64,000 nt of DNA from Paenibacillus pabuli (GCF_039831995.1 NZ_JBDOIO010000003.1:1736001-1800000), one strand, 5' to 3'; counted from the first letter of the stretch, positions 28,058-38,577 are shown. The notes: a model not told the origin generated them from the sequence alone. Numbers and translations are program-made.

Positions 28058-30157
28058 CTAATCCGCTGTTTCTTCTTCCGGCTCCTCGACCGGTTCCTGA
28101 TGGTCACAGGATGTACATTGCAAACGTGTCCCCTGCTTGTTTCGCTTCTCAACCATGAGGGAACCACAACTTGGACAAGGTTTGGCCGACGGTTTATCCC
28201 AAGATACAAAGTCACACTCCGGATACTTGTCGCATCCATAGAAAATGCGTCCTTTTTTACTACGACGTTCGACCACATGTCCTTCCTTGCATTTCGGACA
28301 AGTTACGCCAATATCCTTAATAATCGGTTTGGTATTCCGACAATCCGGAAATCCGGAGCACGCAAGAAACTTGCCGAACCGACCCAGTTTGTACACAAGC
28401 GGCTTGCCGCATTTTTCGCAGATTTCGTCCGAGACTTCATCTTCAATCTCAATCTCTTTCATTTCTTCTTCTGCGAACTCGAGCCTTTTCTCAAATGACT
28501 CGTAAAATTCCGCTAGTACTTTGACCCAGTCTTCCGAACCTTCTTCCACATGGTCCAGATCACCTTCCATATTGGCAGTGAACTCTACATTCAGAATTTC
28601 GGGGAAAAACTCTTCCATCTGCTCGATGACCAGTTCTCCAAGCTCGGTCGGCATGAATTTTTTCTCTTCGATTGCCACATATCCACGCTTCTGAATGGTC
28701 TCCAGGGTTGGTGCATATGTACTTGGACGCCCTATGCCCAGCTCTTCCAGCGTACGTACGAGTCTTGCTTCCGTATACCGCGGCGGCGGTTGTGTGAAGT
28801 GCTGTTTCGGTTCAATCTCCTGTTTCCCTAGCAGATCTCCACTTTTTAGTGGAGGCAGCAAACGATCTTCTTCCGTAGTACCATCATCGTTTCCTTCCAC
28901 ATAAACCTTCATGAAGCCCTGAAAGCGAACTTTGGAGCCTGCTGCACGGAAAGTGGTATCTCCAGCTGCGATATCCACAGAAAGTGTATCGAGGACAGCG
29001 GAAGACATCTGACTGGCCACGAAGCGCTCCCATACCAGTTTATACAGTCTGAACTGATCACGGCTCATAAATGATTTTATGGAATCAGGGTCACGCAAAA
29101 TGGATGTAGGACGAATAGCTTCGTGGGCATCCTGCGCATTGGCTGCTTTCTTGGAATAGTTTCTTGGCGTCTCGGGTGCAAATGCTTCACCGTACTTGCC
29201 AATAATATATTCCTTGGCTTCTTCCTGAGCAGATGCCGCGATCCGGGTGGAGTCTGTACGCATATACGTAATGAGACCCACTGTGCCTTCTTTTCCGAGG
29301 TCTACACCCTCATAGAGCTGTTGAGCAACCGACATCGTTTTGGAAGCCCTGAAATTCAATTTCCGTGCAGCCTCCTGCTGCAAAGAACTTGTCGTAAACG
29401 GAGCGGATGGATTCCGGCTGCGTTCTTTCTCTTTCACTTCTTTGACCGTAAAATCCGCACCCTCAATTTGTTTCAAAATAGCTTGTACTTCAGCTTCGCT
29501 TCCCAGTTCGGTTTTAGCACCGTTTAATTGATGGAACTTCGCTTCGAACGGATTGCCGTCTGCGGTCAGCTTCGCCGTAATACTCCAGTACTCCTCTGGA
29601 ACAAAGTCGTCTATTTCATTCTCGCGATCCAAAATGATTTTGACTGCCACGGACTGAACCCGCCCAGCGGACAATCCCTTTTTGACTTTCTTCCATAATA
29701 GAGGACTGATTTTATATCCAACAAGCCGATCCAGAATACGTCTGGCCTGCTGTGCATTAACCAAGTCCATGTTGATCTTGCGCGGTGTTTTGAACGCATC
29801 CTTGACTGCCTGCTTCGTAATTTCGTTGAAAACAACTCGGCAATCCTCCGTGTCATCCAGTTCAAGTGCATGAGCTAAATGCCATGCAATAGCCTCGCCT
29901 TCGCGATCCGGGTCAGCTGCGAGGTACACTTTTTTCACTTTCTTTCGTGCATCCTTCAGTTCTTTCAATATCGAACCTTTGCCGCGGATCGTAATATATT
30001 TCGGATTAAAATCATTTTCCACCTCAACGCCGATCTGACTTTTCGGCAAATCGCGCACATGTCCCATCGAAGCCTTCACGATGAACTTGCTGCCTAAATA
30101 TTTGCCTATTGTCTTCGCCTTTGAGGGCGACTCCACGATTACGAGTGAATCCGCCAT
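28058..30157 (-). CDS. topA: DNA topoisomerase I (TopA)
   Basis: This 699-residue type IA topoisomerase has the toprim domain at the N-terminus ([30 protein letters not shown]). The active-site tyrosine lies in [14 protein letters not shown], near residue 300. The C-terminus carries zinc-ribbon units (CEKCGKP, CPKCKEG, CPSCGSL with partner cysteines). It relaxes negative supercoils. It is followed directly by trmFO. Confidence 0.97.
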   Translation of the reverse strand: MADSLVIVESPSKAKTIGKYLGSKFIVKASMGHVRDLPKSQIGVEVENDFNPKYITIRGKGSILKELKDARKKVKKVYLAADPDREGEAIAWHLAHALELDDTEDCRVVFNEITKQAVKDAFKTPRKINMDLVNAQQARRILDRLVGYKISPLLWKKVKKGLSAGRVQSVAVKIILDRENEIDDFVPEEYWSITAKLTADGNPFEAKFHQLNGAKTELGSEAEVQAILKQIEGADFTVKEVKEKERSRNPSAPFTTSSLQQEAARKLNFRASKTMSVAQQLYEGVDLGKEGTVGLITYMRTDSTRIAASAQEEAKEYIIGKYGEAFAPETPRNYSKKAANAQDAHEAIRPTSILRDPDSIKSFMSRDQFRLYKLVWERFVASQMSSAVLDTLSVDIAAGDTTFRAAGSKVRFQGFMKVYVEGNDDGTTEEDRLLPPLKSGDLLGKQEIEPKQHFTQPPPRYTEARLVRTLEELGIGRPSTYAPTLETIQKRGYVAIEEKKFMPTELGELVIEQMEEFFPEILNVEFTANMEGDLDHVEEGSEDWVKVLAEFYESFEKRLEFAEEEMKEIEIEDEVSDEICEKCGKPLVYKLGRFGKFLACSGFPDCRNTKPIIKDIGVTCPKCKEGHVVERRSKKGRIFYGCDKYPECDFVSWDKPSAKPCPSCGSLMVEKRNKQGTRLQCTSCDHQEPVEEPEEETAD

Positions 30158-30268
30158 AGGTTCATCCTCCTCTCAGTCATGAAACTGCTTGTTCCTTGTC
30201 ATGCTTGTCAGCAATTAAATAACTTCCGTTAATAATCTATTTTCACATGCCGCATGGTCACAGCATTG

Positions 30269-31399
30269 TCATACCCTTGCATATTTGGTTCCAGGTAATT
30301 GGCTAATCTGTTTTTTTATGATTAAAGATAACAGAACTGAATGCAAATGTCCAAAATCCCAACCGAGCTGCTCTACAAGTTGATCCAAAGATCTCTCGTC
30401 CTGCTCCAGTATGGAGATAATCCGTTTCTCATCAGATGAGAGATTCACCTTAGGAAACATATCCGGATCGTAACCTTCTCCCTTTTCTGGGGAACGTCCT
30501 CTATTGTAAGGAAGTTGTTCGGGATTTGGCAAGTCCATTCGGTACTCTTCAAGCAGATCGTCCGCGCAAGTGACCAATTTTGCCCCCTGACGAATCAGAT
30601 TATGTGACCCCCGACTCTTGGGTGATGTAATGGGGCCCGGAACAGCAAATACATCTCTCCCTGCCTCCAGCGCTGCATCTGCAGTAATAAGAGAGCCACT
30701 TCGGATATCCGCTTCAACAACCAGCGTTCCGAGGGTCAAGCCAGCAATAATTCGATTACGCTCCGGAAATAGTCCTTGATGAGCACGTGTGCCTGGCGGA
30801 TATTCCGACAGTAACAGACCCGTTTCAGCAATTTGCTCAGCTAATCTCTTGTTTTCTGGTGGGTAGATCTTATCAATTCCTGTGCCAAAAACTGCGATAG
30901 TTTTACCTTTTGCGCGAAGAGCGGCCTCATGACAGGTGCTATCAATCCCTCGGGCAAGACCACTTACAATGGTCAACCCTGCATGACAGAAATCTGCCGT
31001 CAGCTTCTCTCCCACTTTGCGCCCATACACCGTTGGCATTCGGGTTCCTACCATCGCAATCGCCTTTGTATGTAACAGATCCATGTCTCCGCGGCCGTAC
31101 ATAACCCAAGGTGGCTGAACGGTTTCCTTCATTAATATGGGGTATTCTTCATCCAGATAGGTAATAACCTGAATTCCTTGTTTATAAACCGCTTCACGCC
31201 TTTGCTCAATCCAATCTGCATCGAAACTTTTCGCCAGCCTGTTTGCCTGATCTTTACGCATCCCGGCTTGAACCCAATCTCCTTCTTCATAATGAAGTAA
31301 ATCCGGAAGATTGTGCTGCCCTGTCATCAATTTCGAGATCGTTTTCTTCCCAACACCATCCATTTCATGCAAACCAAACAGAATCCAGCTTTTTTCCAC
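30269..31399 (-). CDS. dprA: DprA DNA-processing protein
   Basis: This 376-residue protein has the Rossmann-like DprA domain with MVGTRMPTVYG, VSGLARGIDS, and the PFPERNRIIAG-like GLFPERNRIIAG. A C-terminal winged-helix (about 310-376) completes it. DprA loads RecA on incoming single-stranded DNA in transformation. It lies between sucD and topA as in Bacillus (smf). A helix-hairpin-helix-like N-terminus is present. Confidence 0.95.
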   Translation of the reverse strand: MEKSWILFGLHEMDGVGKKTISKLMTGQHNLPDLLHYEEGDWVQAGMRKDQANRLAKSFDADWIEQRREAVYKQGIQVITYLDEEYPILMKETVQPPWVMYGRGDMDLLHTKAIAMVGTRMPTVYGRKVGEKLTADFCHAGLTIVSGLARGIDSTCHEAALRAKGKTIAVFGTGIDKIYPPENKRLAEQIAETGLLLSEYPPGTRAHQGLFPERNRIIAGLTLGTLVVEADIRSGSLITADAALEAGRDVFAVPGPITSPKSRGSHNLIRQGAKLVTCADDLLEEYRMDLPNPEQLPYNRGRSPEKGEGYDPDMFPKVNLSSDEKRIISILEQDERSLDQLVEQLGWDFGHLHSVLLSLIIKKQISQLPGTKYARV

Positions 31400-31521
31400 C
31401 CTATAAGCCTCCCGAACGGGAAGAACACTTCCCTCATATTGTGTAGGTTGTGACGACAGAATGCAAGCGTTTACTTTGTAGGGAGCTATTCGGCACCCTC
31501 ATTTGGCAAGTAATACAACGC

Positions 31522-31564
31522 AAAAAAGCAACCCTTCGCCCTGTTTGAGGACAAAAGGTTGCTT
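31522..31564 (-). terminator. Rho-independent terminator after sucCD
   Basis: The minus strand has arms AAGCAACC and GGTTGCTT with a T-run (TTTTTTGCG) after them, about 80 bases downstream of the sucD stop. Confidence 0.75.
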
Positions 31565-31642
31565 ACCTTTTCCGTATCACAATAGTCGGTTACGAGAGGA
31601 ATAATATCTCCGCACCGTTTCTACTATTATAATGGAAAAGAA

Positions 31643-32572
31643 TTAATGTGTCGTGCACAAATTTAAAATACCGCGCTCTTCGAGCACGCTCACCAGCGTG
31701 GAGCCCATCTCCGCTGGCGTTGGCGCAACTTTGATACCGCAGGATTCAAGCTTCGCGATTTTTTCCTTCGCTGTACCTTTACCTCCTGAGATAATGGCAC
31801 CTGCATGACCCATCCGTTTGCCTGGAGGCGCTGTAACACCACCGATAAATCCAACAACCGGTTTGGTCATATTATCGCGTACCCACTCTGCAGCATCTTC
31901 CTCTGCTGTACCACCGATCTCACCGATCATGATGACAGCATGAGTCTGAGGATCCTCATTGAAACGTTTGAGAATATCAATGAATTCCGAACCTTTAACC
32001 GGGTCTCCCCCGATTCCTACAGCTGAAGACTGTCCGATACCACGTGTGGTCAATTGATGAACAGCTTCATATGTGAGGGTTCCGCTACGGGAAACGACGC
32101 CAACATGTCCAGCCATGTGGATATAGCCAGGCATGATCCCGATTTTACATTCACCCGGTGTAATAACACCAGGACAGTTCGGTCCGATCAAAACAGTCTT
32201 TTTGCCTTCCATGAAACGGTCTACCTTCACCATGTCAAGGACAGGAATACCTTCAGTAATACAGATCACGAGATCAAGCTCGGCGTCAACAGCTTCCATA
32301 ATGGAATCGGCAGCAAACGCTGGTGGTACGTAGATCACGCTCGCCGTTGCACCTGTAGCTTCCTTCGCTTCTTGTACCGTATTGAATACCGGAAGACTCA
32401 CGACTTGGCCATCTTCCAGCGTGATATCCACATTCGTCCCGCCTTTGCCTGGCGTAACACCGCCTACCATCTGGGTTCCGTAATCCAATGCGCCCTTCGT
32501 ATGGAACATTCCCGTTGAACCCGTAATGCCTTGCGTAATGACTTTTGTATTTTTATCGATCAAAATACTCAC
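31643..32572 (-). CDS. sucD: Succinyl-CoA synthetase alpha subunit (SucD)
   Basis: This 309-residue protein has the CoA-binding domain ([13 protein letters not shown]) and the phosphohistidine loop [12 protein letters not shown] near residue 250. With SucC it makes succinate and ATP or GTP from succinyl-CoA in the citric acid cycle. It lies 63 bases after sucC. Confidence 0.96.
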   Translation of the reverse strand: MSILIDKNTKVITQGITGSTGMFHTKGALDYGTQMVGGVTPGKGGTNVDITLEDGQVVSLPVFNTVQEAKEATGATASVIYVPPAFAADSIMEAVDAELDLVICITEGIPVLDMVKVDRFMEGKKTVLIGPNCPGVITPGECKIGIMPGYIHMAGHVGVVSRSGTLTYEAVHQLTTRGIGQSSAVGIGGDPVKGSEFIDILKRFNEDPQTHAVIMIGEIGGTAEEDAAEWVRDNMTKPVVGFIGGVTAPPGKRMGHAGAIISGGKGTAKEKIAKLESCGIKVAPTPAEMGSTLVSVLEERGILNLCTTH

Positions 32573-32635
32573 GTTGCTTCACATCCTTACGGTTATTTTT
32601 CAAGTTCCGGACAGCTCCGGCACTAAGGAATGAAC

Positions 32636-33796
32636 TTATTTTACGAGGGCAACGATTTTTTGTGCACCGTCGGCCATGGAATCAGCAGGTACGATATTCA
32701 GGCCGGATTCGCCCAAGATCTGTTTGCCAAGCTCCACATTCGTTCCTTCAAGACGAACAACCAGCGGCTTCGTGAGGCCAAGCTGCTTCGCTGCTTCAAC
32801 GACACCGTTTGCAATGACATCACAGCGCATGATTCCGCCGAAAATGTTAACGAAGATGCCCGCCACTTTGGCGTCAGACAGAATAATTTTGAAAGCTTCT
32901 GTCACTTTCTCCGTTGTTGCACCGCCTCCAACGTCAAGGAAGTTGGCCGGGTCTCCGCCGTAGTATTTGATGATATCCATCGTAGCCATCGCAAGTCCCG
33001 CACCGTTAACCATACAGCCGATGTTGCCATCAAGTGCTATGTAGCTGAGGTCGTATTTGGAAGCTTCGATTTCCTTTTCGTCTTCTTCATCCAAGTCGCG
33101 CAGTTCCAAAATATCCTTATGACGGAACAATGCGTTGGAATCAAAATTCAGTTTCGCATCCAGCGCGATAACGTTTCCATCTCCAGTAACAACAAGAGGG
33201 TTAATCTCAGCGATGGAGCAATCTTTTTCCACAAATGCAGTGTACAATGCAAGCATAAATTTGACTGCTTTGTTCACCAGTTCATTCGGAATATTAATGC
33301 TGTAAGCCAATTTACGTGCCTGGAACACTTGCAATCCAATAGCAGGGTCAATAACTTCTTTGAAAATTTTCTCAGGAGTAGCTTCAGCCACTTCTTCGAT
33401 CTCCGTACCGCCTTCTTCGGAAGCCATCATAACGACTCGGCCCGTTGCACGGTCAACAACAACACCCACGTAGTACTCTTTGCGGATATCGCAGCCTTCT
33501 TCGATTAAAAGACGCTTTACTTCCTTGCCTTCCGGTCCAGTCTGGTGTGTTACCAGGACTTTCCCCAAAATTTCGGAAGCATAGGTACGAACTTCATCTG
33601 CGCTCTTCGCTACTTTTACGCCGCCGGCTTTTCCCCGGCCACCTGCGTGAATTTGCGCTTTGACTACAGTCACCGGACTGCCCAGTGCCTCTGCGGCCGC
33701 AACCGCTTCATCGACTGTATAAGCAACCTTCCCATTAGGAACGGCAACTCCATACTGTTTCAGTACTTCTTTTCCTTGATATTCATGGATATTCAT
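32636..33796 (-). CDS. sucC: Succinyl-CoA synthetase beta subunit (SucC)
   Basis: This 386-residue ATP-grasp protein begins [17 protein letters not shown]. Nucleotide-binding motifs such as [15 protein letters not shown] and the C-terminal domain motif [13 protein letters not shown] are intact. It forms the enzyme with SucD. A candidate cre site overlaps the upstream promoter region. Confidence 0.97.
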   Translation of the reverse strand: MNIHEYQGKEVLKQYGVAVPNGKVAYTVDEAVAAAEALGSPVTVVKAQIHAGGRGKAGGVKVAKSADEVRTYASEILGKVLVTHQTGPEGKEVKRLLIEEGCDIRKEYYVGVVVDRATGRVVMMASEEGGTEIEEVAEATPEKIFKEVIDPAIGLQVFQARKLAYSINIPNELVNKAVKFMLALYTAFVEKDCSIAEINPLVVTGDGNVIALDAKLNFDSNALFRHKDILELRDLDEEDEKEIEASKYDLSYIALDGNIGCMVNGAGLAMATMDIIKYYGGDPANFLDVGGGATTEKVTEAFKIILSDAKVAGIFVNIFGGIMRCDVIANGVVEAAKQLGLTKPLVVRLEGTNVELGKQILGESGLNIVPADSMADGAQKIVALVK

Positions 33797-33887
33797 TCTC
33801 GAATCCTCCTATCAACATGACTGCAACAAGGCGGGTTGGTTGACTACCAAAAGACAAATGTTGACTATTTTCACTTAAACCCAATTC

Positions 33888-33916
33888 ATTGTAACACGTT
33901 TTTAAAACGCTTTCCT
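33888..33916 (-). promoter_or_regulatory. Candidate sucCD promoter with overlapping cre-like site
   Basis: A TACAAT -10 lies at 33888-33893 on the minus strand. At 33901-33916 the minus strand reads AGGAAAGCGTTTTAAA, which matches 14 of 16 positions of the cre consensus WTGNAARCGNWWWCAW. The site overlaps the -35 region. CcpA repression would be expected; this is inferred from the match only. The -35 itself is poor. Confidence 0.4.
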
Positions 33917-33991
33917 TAAAAAAGTAATGGTTAATAGACAGCTTTTTGATATGGATATCATCCCATATTGTGAATGCTTGGATATAAATGG

Positions 33992-34024
33992 AAAAAAAAC
34001 CTCAGACTAATACGTCCGAGGTTT
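33992..34024 (-). terminator. Rho-independent terminator after ohrR
   Basis: The stem is AACCTCGGAC/GTC-GAGGTT with a loop GTATTA, followed by eight T on the minus strand, about 20 bases after the ohrR stop. Confidence 0.8.
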
Positions 34025-34045
34025 CTCTCTTTCCTTGTATCCAGG

Positions 34046-34501
34046 TTATTTTCTAGCTTCTTTGGTATTCGTTTCATGTACCTTCTGAAGAAGCCCCTTA
34101 AACTGACCAAGCAACGATTCAAACTCCGTACTGCTCAGGCAAGCATCTCCCTGAATAGAATCCGGAATGGACAGCGCCTTGTTGCGCAGCTCCTTGCCTG
34201 AATCCGTTAACGTGATAAGCACTTTGCGTTCATCCTGTGCTGAGCGTTCACGATGAATGAGTCCGGCAGATTGCAGACGTTTCAACAACGGTGTCAAAGT
34301 ACCCGAATCAAGGTATAGTGCCTCTCCGATTTCTTTTACCGTACATTCCTCTCGCTCCCACAAAACCATCAATACCAAATACTGTGAGTAGGTGACACCC
34401 AGTACCTCAAGATACGGCTGGTACATCTTCGTGATTTCACGAGAACAAGCATATATGGCAAAGCATAATTGGTTATCCAACTTCAAAGCATCCGTTTGCA
34501 T
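34046..34501 (-). CDS. ohrR: MarR-family organic peroxide regulator, OhrR type
   Basis: This 151-residue winged-helix protein has the OhrR N-terminal signature [16 protein letters not shown], with the reactive cysteine at C13, equivalent to C15 of B. subtilis OhrR. Further cysteines are at 20 and in the C-terminal half. OhrR represses ohr until the cysteine is oxidised by organic hydroperoxides. The divergent ohr gene is a pseudogene here, yet this gene looks intact. The DNA-binding helix region [13 protein letters not shown] is complete. Confidence 0.9.
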   Translation of the reverse strand: MQTDALKLDNQLCFAIYACSREITKMYQPYLEVLGVTYSQYLVLMVLWEREECTVKEIGEALYLDSGTLTPLLKRLQSAGLIHRERSAQDERKVLITLTDSGKELRNKALSIPDSIQGDACLSSTEFESLLGQFKGLLQKVHETNTKEARK

Positions 34502-34674
34502 GATATTGATCTCACCTGCCTATTATACATTGAATTTCTTATGACAGCTCTGAGTTACTCTGTCTTATGCATGCTTAATTTGCGCATACTAGAAACTCTC
34601 TCTCTATATAGTATCACAAATTAGAAAAAAAACAGAATAATTGAGCACAAAGGATTTTACTTTTCTATTTTATT

Positions 34675-34703
34675 TTGTTAAATTGAATTGTATAAAATAT
34701 AAT
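34675..34703 (+). promoter_or_regulatory. Sigma-A promoter of the ohr pseudogene, candidate OhrR operator
   Basis: A TTGTTA -35 (34675-34680) and perfect TATAAT -10 (34698-34703) are separated by 17 bases. The spacer contains AATTGAATTGTAT, AT-rich and similar to known OhrR operators. The promoter appears intact although the gene downstream is broken. Confidence 0.6.
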
Positions 34704-34728
34704 TTTAGGCATGAAGGAACGGATATCC

Positions 34729-35041
34729 ATGATGACTATTCAAAACAAAATGTATGAAACGACTGTAAAAGCAGTTGGCGGCAGATTATGCAGCTTGTTT
34801 GATAGCGCACTGAACAGGGTTGCCCGCATGCAAAAAAATCAAGTTAGAAGGTACCGAAGTCACAGCTACAGTTATTTCGGAAAGTGGAAGACGGCGGCTT
34901 TGGCATCGCGGCAACACTGGACGTTCTCGTAAAAGGTGTAGATAAGGATACAGCAGAGAAGCTGGTACAGGAGGCTCATCAAGAATGCCCGTACTCTCGT
35001 GCAACACGTGGAAACCTTGATGTAGAACTAAACGTACTTTA
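34729..35041 (+). pseudogene. ohr: Decayed ohr (OsmC-family organic hydroperoxide resistance) gene
   Basis: The start (MMTIQNKMYETTVKAVGGR) and end (EDGGFGIAATLDVLVKGV, then QECPYSRATRGNLDVELNVL) are clear Ohr, and the second catalytic cysteine is in the ECPYSRATR segment. They lie in different reading frames. About 40 codons are missing after AVGGR, near 34784. The frame then shifts at the region encoding CFDSALNRVARMQK, again at the run of A near 34835, and near 34880. The product cannot be made in full. It is divergent from ohrR and keeps its promoter. Confidence 0.85.
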
Positions 35042-35315
35042 AGTCATTTTGTAATATAGATTCATTTCCTGGATGTTGATATGGGCACTAATAACGATAC
35101 ATCCTATTCAGCCAATGAGTATCTGATGATATCTGCGAAAGTGGAATGATAAAAAATCCAGAAGTTAGGGTTAGAATTGCAGCGATGACGAAGACAGGTT
35201 GACGCCCTGATTTCTTTTATATAAAATGCTTATTAGAAGCTGAGGAAGCACCTTAATTCGCACACTGGCCCGCATTATGCGCAGCCAAGGACGAAGTGAG
35301 GTGTTTCTTTTCATT
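35042..35315. other. Spacer between ohr pseudogene and comM
   Basis: No open frame or terminator is convincing here. It holds the comM promoter near its 3' end. Confidence 0.5.
35199..35227 (+). promoter_or_regulatory. Candidate sigma-A promoter of comM
   Basis: TTGACG (35199-35204) and TAAAAT (35222-35227) are separated by 17 bases; both are one base off consensus. It lies about 90 bases before the comM ATG. Confidence 0.55.
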
Positions 35316-36920
35316 ATGTACGGAAAATTGTATAGTGCATGTTTATATGGAATTGACGGGGTATTAATTGAAGTGGAAACGGATTTGTCCAACGGACTGC
35401 CCCAGACTTCCATTATCGGCCTGCCGGATTCGGCTATTCGTGAAGCGGTAGAGCGTGTTCGTGCTGCTGTCAAAAATTGCGGTTATCAATATCCTTTGCA
35501 GCGGATTACGATTAATCTGGCTCCTGCTGACCTGCGCAAAGAAGGCTCTTCATTCGATCTTGCCATTGCCGTAGCTTTGCTCATGACAAGTGGGCAGCTC
35601 GTGTTGCCTTCCCAGGAAAGAACACTTTTACTAGGCGAGCTCGCATTGGATGGCTCGGTCAGATCCGTACCAGGTGTACTCGCCATGGTCGATCTGGCCA
35701 AGCGTCAAGGCTTCACTTCTGTCCTTCTCCCGGTTGGTAATCTAGCAGAAGCTTCGTTAATTAGCGGTATTAACGTATATGGAATTGGCCATCTAAGAGA
35801 CATCGCACCAGAAAAGTCGGATTACCAGACGAAAGATGGAGTACTGTCCAAAGCGGGAGCCGTTGTTTTGAATAGCTTTGCTCACCTTATTAAACCTGAT
35901 GCTAATGAACAAGGTCTTTCCACCCCCCATGCTAAGACTCCGATTCCCGCTTCGTTAAGCGATGACTACAGTGACGTTCTCGGCCAACATCATGTGAAGC
36001 GTGCGCTGATGATTGCCGCAGCTGGGATGCATAATATATTGCTCGTGGGACCACCAGGGACTGGAAAAACCATGCTGATCAAACGTCTGCCCACGATTCT
36101 CCCGCCGTTGTCAGAGGAAGAGTCACTGGAAGTTACCAAAGTGCTGAGTGCTGCAGGCAAATTGAAAGAAACGTCTAACGGTTTGGTCACAGAACGCCCC
36201 TTCCGGTCACCACATCATACGATATCCACCTCCGGCCTAATCGGTGGCAGCGGTATTCCGAAGCCGGGTGAAGTCAGCCTAGCACACCGCGGTATCCTGT
36301 TCCTTGATGAACTTCCTGAGTTCCATCGTCAAGTGCTTGAAGTTTTACGGCAACCGCTGGAGGATCATACGGTCACCATAAGCCGTGCGAGAGCTGCTTT
36401 TACATTTCCTGCACAGTTTATGTTAGCTTGTTCCATGAATCCCTGCCCGTGCGGGTATTTGTCCGCTCAATCCGAGGATCAGCGCTGTATATGCAGCCCT
36501 TCACGCGTTGCAGCTTATCGTGCCAAAATCTCGGGACCTTTGCTCGATCGGATAGATCTGCAAGTTGAGGTTCCTCCACCTGGCGAATGGCGGAAGGCAG
36601 CACCTTCCCCGACTTCTGCCGAGATGCAAGCCAAAGTTGTCCATGCTCATCATATCCAGGCTAAACGCTATGCCAACAGCTCTGTGCGTTGGAATAGTCA
36701 GTTATCCGGAAGACTGCTCCGCCGAACTGCACGTCTTCCCGCGGAAGCAGACCATCTGCTCCAACACACACTGCAGGCCCTTAACTTAAGCATGCGTGCT
36801 CATGATCGCATTATCAAGATGGCACAAACGATTGCCGATCTGGATCATGACGGCGACATTTTAACTGCCCATGTGGCTGAGGCGATTCAGTATCGGCAGT
36901 TGGATCTGAATTTGTTCTAA
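35316..36920 (+). CDS. comM: ComM/YifB family Mg-chelatase-like AAA+ helicase
   Basis: This frame, 534 residues from the ATG of MYGKLYSACLYGIDG, is typical of YifB/ComM. A longer frame upstream lacks a good site. The N-terminal lon-like domain (about 1-170) is followed by a Mg-chelatase ATPase with Walker A GPPGTGKT and Walker B ILFLDELPEF. The Cys-rich CSMNPCPCGY and C-terminal domain are present. In Vibrio ComM promotes branch migration of integrating DNA. It is the only long housekeeping gene on the plus strand here. Confidence 0.93.
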   Translation: MYGKLYSACLYGIDGVLIEVETDLSNGLPQTSIIGLPDSAIREAVERVRAAVKNCGYQYPLQRITINLAPADLRKEGSSFDLAIAVALLMTSGQLVLPSQERTLLLGELALDGSVRSVPGVLAMVDLAKRQGFTSVLLPVGNLAEASLISGINVYGIGHLRDIAPEKSDYQTKDGVLSKAGAVVLNSFAHLIKPDANEQGLSTPHAKTPIPASLSDDYSDVLGQHHVKRALMIAAAGMHNILLVGPPGTGKTMLIKRLPTILPPLSEEESLEVTKVLSAAGKLKETSNGLVTERPFRSPHHTISTSGLIGGSGIPKPGEVSLAHRGILFLDELPEFHRQVLEVLRQPLEDHTVTISRARAAFTFPAQFMLACSMNPCPCGYLSAQSEDQRCICSPSRVAAYRAKISGPLLDRIDLQVEVPPPGEWRKAAPSPTSAEMQAKVVHAHHIQAKRYANSSVRWNSQLSGRLLRRTARLPAEADHLLQHTLQALNLSMRAHDRIIKMAQTIADLDHDGDILTAHVAEAIQYRQLDLNLF

Positions 36921-36967
36921 TCCCTTAGCAGCTCATAATATATAAAATCACTTTAAGGACGATCACT

Positions 36968-37026
36968 AAAAAACCGTTCAAGCCATCTCCTTCATTCCAT
37001 TGAAAAAGGAGATCTTGAACGGTTTA
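36968..37026. terminator. Bidirectional terminator between comM and nitroreductase
   Basis: A 20-base-pair interrupted stem (AAACCGTTCAAG / CTTGAACGGTTT with ATCTCCTT / AAGGAGAT) is followed by TTTTTT on the minus strand and a weak TTTATTGG on the plus strand. It separates the convergent comM and nitroreductase genes. Confidence 0.8.
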
Positions 37027-37058
37027 TTGGTTAAGGCGTGGACTGGCTTCCGGCTGCT

Positions 37059-37616
37059 TTAATCAAAAAGGGTAAGTTTGTCTTTGGCTGGTGTGCGCTC
37101 TTTCGCAGAAGGAATGACATCCGGATAACCCATGTAGACCATGCCGACAATTTTTTCACCAGCCTGAATGCCCAGTGGTTTGCGGAATTTCGGTGCATAC
37201 AGGAACGGCTTGGTTACCCAAAAGGTCCCAATATCTTCACTCCATGCAGCCAGCATAAAGTTCTGCACAAGTGCGCTTACAGCTGCAAAGTCCTCGTCCC
37301 AAATATTTTGTCTCGGATCCTCTTCCAGAACCACAAGCATGATCGACGGTACTTGCATAATATTGGCTGAGAATTTGTTGTCTTCTCCCATCTCTGCCTC
37401 AATCGCATCTGCAAGTTTCTTCCGTCCATCTCCGGTAAATAACAAAAATCTCCACGGCTCACGCAATTTATGGTTAGGTGCCCAGACTGCGGTATCGAGC
37501 AGTTCAATAATCTGTTCTGTAGGCACAGCATCTTTCTTAAACTTTTTGACGGTGCGCCGGTTTTGAATGGCACTTCTCACTTCATTGACTGTATCGGTTT
37601 TAGTAGATTTGGTCAC
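37059..37616 (-). CDS. Nitroreductase family protein (FMN-dependent)
   Basis: The frame is 185 residues from a GTG (MTKSTKTDTVNEVRSAI), chosen because GGGAGG lies eight bases upstream; an ATG 30 bases earlier lacks a site. It has RRTVKKFKKDAV, the FMN-binding RRxxRxF-type region, and PNHKLREPWRF, both typical of the nitroreductase family. GIQAGEKIVGMVYMGYP is the C-terminal FMN contact region. The substrate is unknown. Confidence 0.85.
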   Translation of the reverse strand: MTKSTKTDTVNEVRSAIQNRRTVKKFKKDAVPTEQIIELLDTAVWAPNHKLREPWRFLLFTGDGRKKLADAIEAEMGEDNKFSANIMQVPSIMLVVLEEDPRQNIWDEDFAAVSALVQNFMLAAWSEDIGTFWVTKPFLYAPKFRKPLGIQAGEKIVGMVYMGYPDVIPSAKERTPAKDKLTLFD

Positions 37617-37786
37617 TGAACTTACCTCCCTATAGAAAATTTCCATTATAGCAAATTGAATTGTGATCCTAACCGACTTTTATAATAAATAAAATGCAAT
37701 AAGCTTGGTTACATCCTTGATTATACAACGAACTGTTCTTCAAGTTCAAAGAATGCCAATGGAAACAGAGTTTGATTATTTTCACA

Positions 37787-37843
37787 CAAAAAAGGTGTCT
37801 CTAAAATTGAGCCCACGAGGGGTCCATTTATTTTAGAAACACC
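37787..37843 (-). terminator. Rho-independent terminator after yraN
   Basis: Arms GGTGTTTCTAAAAT and ATTTTAGAGACACC form a 14-base stem with one wobble pair and a 24-base loop, followed by TTTTTT. It lies just downstream of the yraN stop and ends the rnhB-ylqG-ylqH-yraN group. Confidence 0.85.
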
Positions 37844-37870
37844 GTAGTTTAATCGGTTTAGTTCATTCGT

Positions 37871-38275
37871 TCAGAACGCATTTTCAATGTGATCAACCGT
37901 TCCAATCTGACCTGCCACATCCAGCATTACAGCAACCACATCGAACCGAACTTGTAATTCTCTCTCTCTTGATTGTTGAAGATAAACCGCTGCCGTGGAA
38001 CGAACCTGCTGCATTTTACGGACATCTACTGATTCCTGTGGTGTACCATAGTTTCCGGCTCCACTGCGGCTTCGTACCTCAACAAAAACGAGCAAATCAC
38101 CTTGTGAAGCGATGATATCAATCTCTCCACGGCGACAACGCCAGTTTTGTTTGATAATTTGATAACCATGCTCACGCAGCCAACTGCAGGCCGCTTCTTC
38201 GCCTAACTTGCCTTTTTGCTGACGCGTAAGTTTGGAGGATGGGTCATGTCCAGGCCCAGGTAAGTGACTCACCAT
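37871..38275 (-). CDS. yraN: YraN (UPF0102) family predicted nuclease
   Basis: This 134-residue protein has the PD-(D/E)xK-like core GEEAACSWLREHGYQI, then RRGEIDIIASQGDLLVFVEVRSRS. The E, D and E-x-R pattern fits the YraN restriction-endonuclease-like fold. The biological role of the family is not settled; a DNA-repair or recombination role is often suggested. It overlaps ylqH by 7 bases. Confidence 0.9.
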   Translation of the reverse strand: MVSHLPGPGHDPSSKLTRQQKGKLGEEAACSWLREHGYQIIKQNWRCRRGEIDIIASQGDLLVFVEVRSRSGAGNYGTPQESVDVRKMQQVRSTAAVYLQQSRERELQVRFDVVAVMLDVAGQIGTVDHIENAF

Positions 38276-38577
38276 CTATCTTCTCCTTCTCGTCCGGAAG
38301 CCAGCCGGTCTGCCTGATAAATATAGGTTAACACTTCAGCCACCAGCTGATACAGTTCGGCCGGAATTTGCTCGTCCAAGTCCAGCTTGGACAAAACTTC
38401 CACCAGTGCAGCATCTTCCTGAACAGGTACCCCGTTTTCTTTTGCTTTATCCAGAATAGCCTCCGCCACTTTGCCGCGACCTTTGGCTACGACGACTGGA
38501 GCTTCGCTTTCTCCCGGTACGTATTTTAAGGCAACAGCCTTTTTGGAAAGAAGATCTGACTGCGGCTCATCTTTCAT
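38269..38577 (-). CDS. ylqH: YlqH-type protein: detached FlhB C-terminal domain homologue
   Basis: This 102-residue soluble protein resembles the cytoplasmic C-terminal domain of FlhB. KKAVALKYVPGESEAPVVVAKG aligns with the post-cleavage FlhB region FAVALKYEGSEMEAPQIIAKG, and IPAELYQLVAEVLTYIYQ aligns with IPADLFQAVAEVLAYVYK in the window's own FlhB. The NPTH cleavage loop and the membrane part are absent. It is coupled to ylqG (ATGA overlap). Its function is unknown; a partner role in substrate switching is inference. Confidence 0.85.
   Translation of the reverse strand: MKDEPQSDLLSKKAVALKYVPGESEAPVVVAKGRGKVAEAILDKAKENGVPVQEDAALVEVLSKLDLDEQIPAELYQLVAEVLTYIYQADRLASGREGEDRW

Noticed and set aside
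32630..33508. A 292-codon plus-strand open frame opposite sucC
   Set aside because: It is antisense to a clear sucC gene, has no site for a start, and its translation is unlike any protein family I know.
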